A program made the position numbers and the translations under genes. This document shows positions 62,432 to 64,000 of a DNA stretch of 64,000 nt, piece by piece (the first letter of the stretch is position 1; each line of letters begins with the position of its first letter). The DNA is from Clostridium uliginosum. Lineage in GTDB: Bacteria > Bacillota > Clostridia > Clostridiales > Clostridiaceae. Below the pieces are notes generated by a model. It worked only from the letters and a program-made list of their open reading frames with translations, ran no database searches and was not told the DNA's origin. Location: the NCBI RefSeq assembly GCF_900112485.1, contig NZ_FOMG01000003.1, positions 124,001 to 188,000 of the forward strand, read 5' to 3'.

Positions 62432-63214
62432 ATGGAATTAAAAAATGTGATTCTTGAAAAAGAAGGACATTTAGCTATTGTAACAATCAATAGACCAAAA
62501 GCTTTAAATGCATTGAACTCAGAAACATTAACAGATTTAAATTGTGTATTAGAAGATTTAGAAAAAGATAGTAATGTATATGCAGTTATCTTAACTGGTG
62601 CTGGAGAAAAATCTTTTGTTGCTGGAGCAGATATTTCAGAAATGAAAGAGCTTAATGAACAACAAGGTAAAGAATTTGGAATATTAGGTAATAATGTTTT
62701 TAGAAGATTAGAAAATTTAGATAAACCAGTTATTGCAGCTGTATCAGGATTTGCACTTGGTGGTGGATGTGAATTAGCTATGTCATGTGATATAAGAATA
62801 GTTTCTGAAAAGGCGAAATTTGGCCAACCAGAAGCAGGACTTGGAATAACTCCAGGATTTGGTGGTACTCAAAGATTACCAAGAATAGTAGGACTTGGAA
62901 AAGCTAAAGAACTAATCTATACTTGTGATATCATCAAAGCTGATGAAGCACTTAGAATAGGATTAGCTAATAAAGTAGTTTCACTAGAAAACTTAATGGA
63001 TGAAGCAAAAGCTATGGCAAATAAAATTATAGCTAACGCTCCTATTGCTGTTAAGCTTTGTAAGGATGCAATTAATAGAGGAATGCAAGTTGACATAGAT
63101 AAAGCTGTGTTAATTGAAGCACAAGATTTTGGAAAGTGTTTTGCATCAGAAGATCAAACTGAAGGAATGACTGCATTCTTAGATAGAAGAGAAAAAAGCT
63201 TCAAGAACAAATAA
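62432..63214 (+). CDS. crt: 3-hydroxybutyryl-CoA dehydratase (crotonase)
   Basis: 260 residues. Crotonase fold with the two oxyanion-hole segments (GEKSFVAGADISEM and SGFALGGGCELAMSCDIRI) and the catalytic glutamates in the FGQPEAGLGITPGFGGTQRL region. Dehydrates 3-hydroxybutyryl-CoA to crotonyl-CoA in butyrate/butanol formation. AAGGAGG before the ATG. First gene of the bcs operon; codon use shifts to the highly expressed style. Confidence 0.95.
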   Translation: MELKNVILEKEGHLAIVTINRPKALNALNSETLTDLNCVLEDLEKDSNVYAVILTGAGEKSFVAGADISEMKELNEQQGKEFGILGNNVFRRLENLDKPVIAAVSGFALGGGCELAMSCDIRIVSEKAKFGQPEAGLGITPGFGGTQRLPRIVGLGKAKELIYTCDIIKADEALRIGLANKVVSLENLMDEAKAMANKIIANAPIAVKLCKDAINRGMQVDIDKAVLIEAQDFGKCFASEDQTEGMTAFLDRREKSFKNK

Positions 63215-63303
63215 TCTTTTATAAAATATAAGTTGAAAATCTATTGCAGATTTATATATAATCAATCATCAATAGGGTGTAATCAATAAGGAGGGTAATT
63301 TAA

Positions 63304-64000
63304 ATGAATTTCCAATTAACTAGAGAACAAGAATTAGTACAACAAATGGTTAGAGAATTCGCAGAAAACGAAGTAAAACCAATTGCTGCTGAAGTCGATG
63401 AAACTGAAAGATTCCCAATGGAAAACGTTCAAAAAATGGCTAAGCTAGGCATGATGGGTATCCCATTTGCTAAAGAATTTGGAGGTGCTGGTGGAGATGT
63501 TCTTTCATACATAATAACTGTTGAAGAATTATCAAAAGTATGTGCTACAACAGGTGTTATAGTTTCAGCTCATACTTCATTATGTGCATCAGTAATCAAT
63601 GAACATGGTACTCCAGCTCAAAAAGAAAAATATTTACCAGAACTTTGCCAAGGCAAGAAAATTGGTGCTTTTGGTTTAACTGAACCAGGTGCTGGAACAG
63701 ATGCTGCTGGACAACAAACAACAGCTGTATTAGACGGAGATCACTATGTATTAAACGGATCAAAAATCTTCATAACTAATGGTGGAGTTGCTGAAACTTT
63801 CATAATATTTGCTATGACAGATAAGAGTCAAGGAACTAAAGGAATCACTGGATTTATAGTAGAAAAGGATTTCCCAGGATTCTCAATAGGTAAACTTGAA
63901 GATAAGATGGGAATTAGAGGATCTTCAACTACTGAACTTGTAATGGTAGATTGTATAGTACCAAAAGAAAACATGATTGGAAAAGAAGGTAAGGGATTTG
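63304..64000 (+). CDS. bcd: Butyryl-CoA dehydrogenase (3' end outside window)
   Basis: Starts at ATG 63,304 after AAGGAGGG and runs open to the window edge (232 codons). N-terminal NFQLTREQELVQQMVREFAE, then IGAFGLTEPGAGTDA, FITNGG and FIVEKDFPGFSIGKLEDKMG identify an acyl-CoA dehydrogenase of the clostridial Bcd type, which with EtfAB reduces crotonyl-CoA while bifurcating electrons to ferredoxin. etfB, etfA and hbd would be expected next, beyond the window. Confidence 0.95.
   Translation, partial: MNFQLTREQELVQQMVREFAENEVKPIAAEVDETERFPMENVQKMAKLGMMGIPFAKEFGGAGGDVLSYIITVEELSKVCATTGVIVSAHTSLCASVINEHGTPAQKEKYLPELCQGKKIGAFGLTEPGAGTDAAGQQTTAVLDGDHYVLNGSKIFITNGGVAETFIIFAMTDKSQGTKGITGFIVEKDFPGFSIGKLEDKMGIRGSSTTELVMVDCIVPKENMIGKEGKGF

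Overview
The window is an AT-rich stretch of a low-GC, anaerobic, butyrate-forming firmicute. The strongest organism clues are the rex - crt - bcd gene order at the right end (start of the classical clostridial butyryl-CoA operon), HydE ([FeFe]-hydrogenase maturation), an Etf-linked lactate dehydrogenase cluster, and T-box, SAM-I and yybP-ykoY leaders. A solventogenic or butyric Clostridium sensu stricto (C. beijerinckii / C. butyricum type) is the best guess; this is inference from gene content, not from a database match.

Region 1 (1-15,304) is accessory. It opens inside tnsD and continues with tnsE of a Tn7-like transposon, then cargo: two ParB-fold proteins, a helicase-nuclease fusion with a partner gene of unknown function, and a repeat array that looks like a Tn7-type left end with three spaced TnsB-like sites, ending near 9,722. 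Directly against it begins a second, apparently cargo-only element (about 9,727-15,304) that finishes with a second left-end-like array. It holds a membrane coiled-coil protein, a TIR-domain gene reduced to its C-terminal part beside a decayed IS982 transposase, and an AbiGi/AbiGii-like abortive-infection pair whose AbiGi gene has one in-frame stop. I read this as two Tn7-like insertions stacked at one site, both carrying phage-defence type cargo.

Region 2 (16,092-43,600) is chromosomal core. It holds sulphur amino acid genes (mccB, a MccA-methyltransferase fusion, SAM-riboswitch-controlled metY), a phosphohexomutase, an FNT channel, HutD-like and 5-formyl-THF cyclo-ligase genes, and T-box-controlled thrS. 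It also has glpP-glpT, ispF, an unusual fusion of a SigI C-terminal domain with an RsgI-type anti-sigma factor, a polysaccharide deacetylase, an RsiV-like DUF3298 protein and a YitT protein. It ends with a P-type ATPase plus hydE behind a manganese (yybP-ykoY) riboswitch.

Region 3 (43,595-50,731) is a lactate-oxidation cluster: a FadR-type GntR regulator, a broken lactate permease, EtfB, ferredoxin-domain EtfA, FAD-linked lactate dehydrogenase, and an intact permease. Region 4 (50,977-64,000) has a patatin-like protein, a SEC-C protein, a secreted transglutaminase-like protein with cell-wall repeats, ManC, a zinc phospholipase C-like protein, the cadC-cadA metal-efflux pair, MntP, rex, crt and the start of bcd.

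The intergenic DNA is filled with at least three families of palindromic, MITE-like repeats. The most abundant has AGGCATAT...ATATGCCT ends. Several copies sit exactly on stop codons and two lie between a riboswitch or T-box terminator and the start codon it controls.
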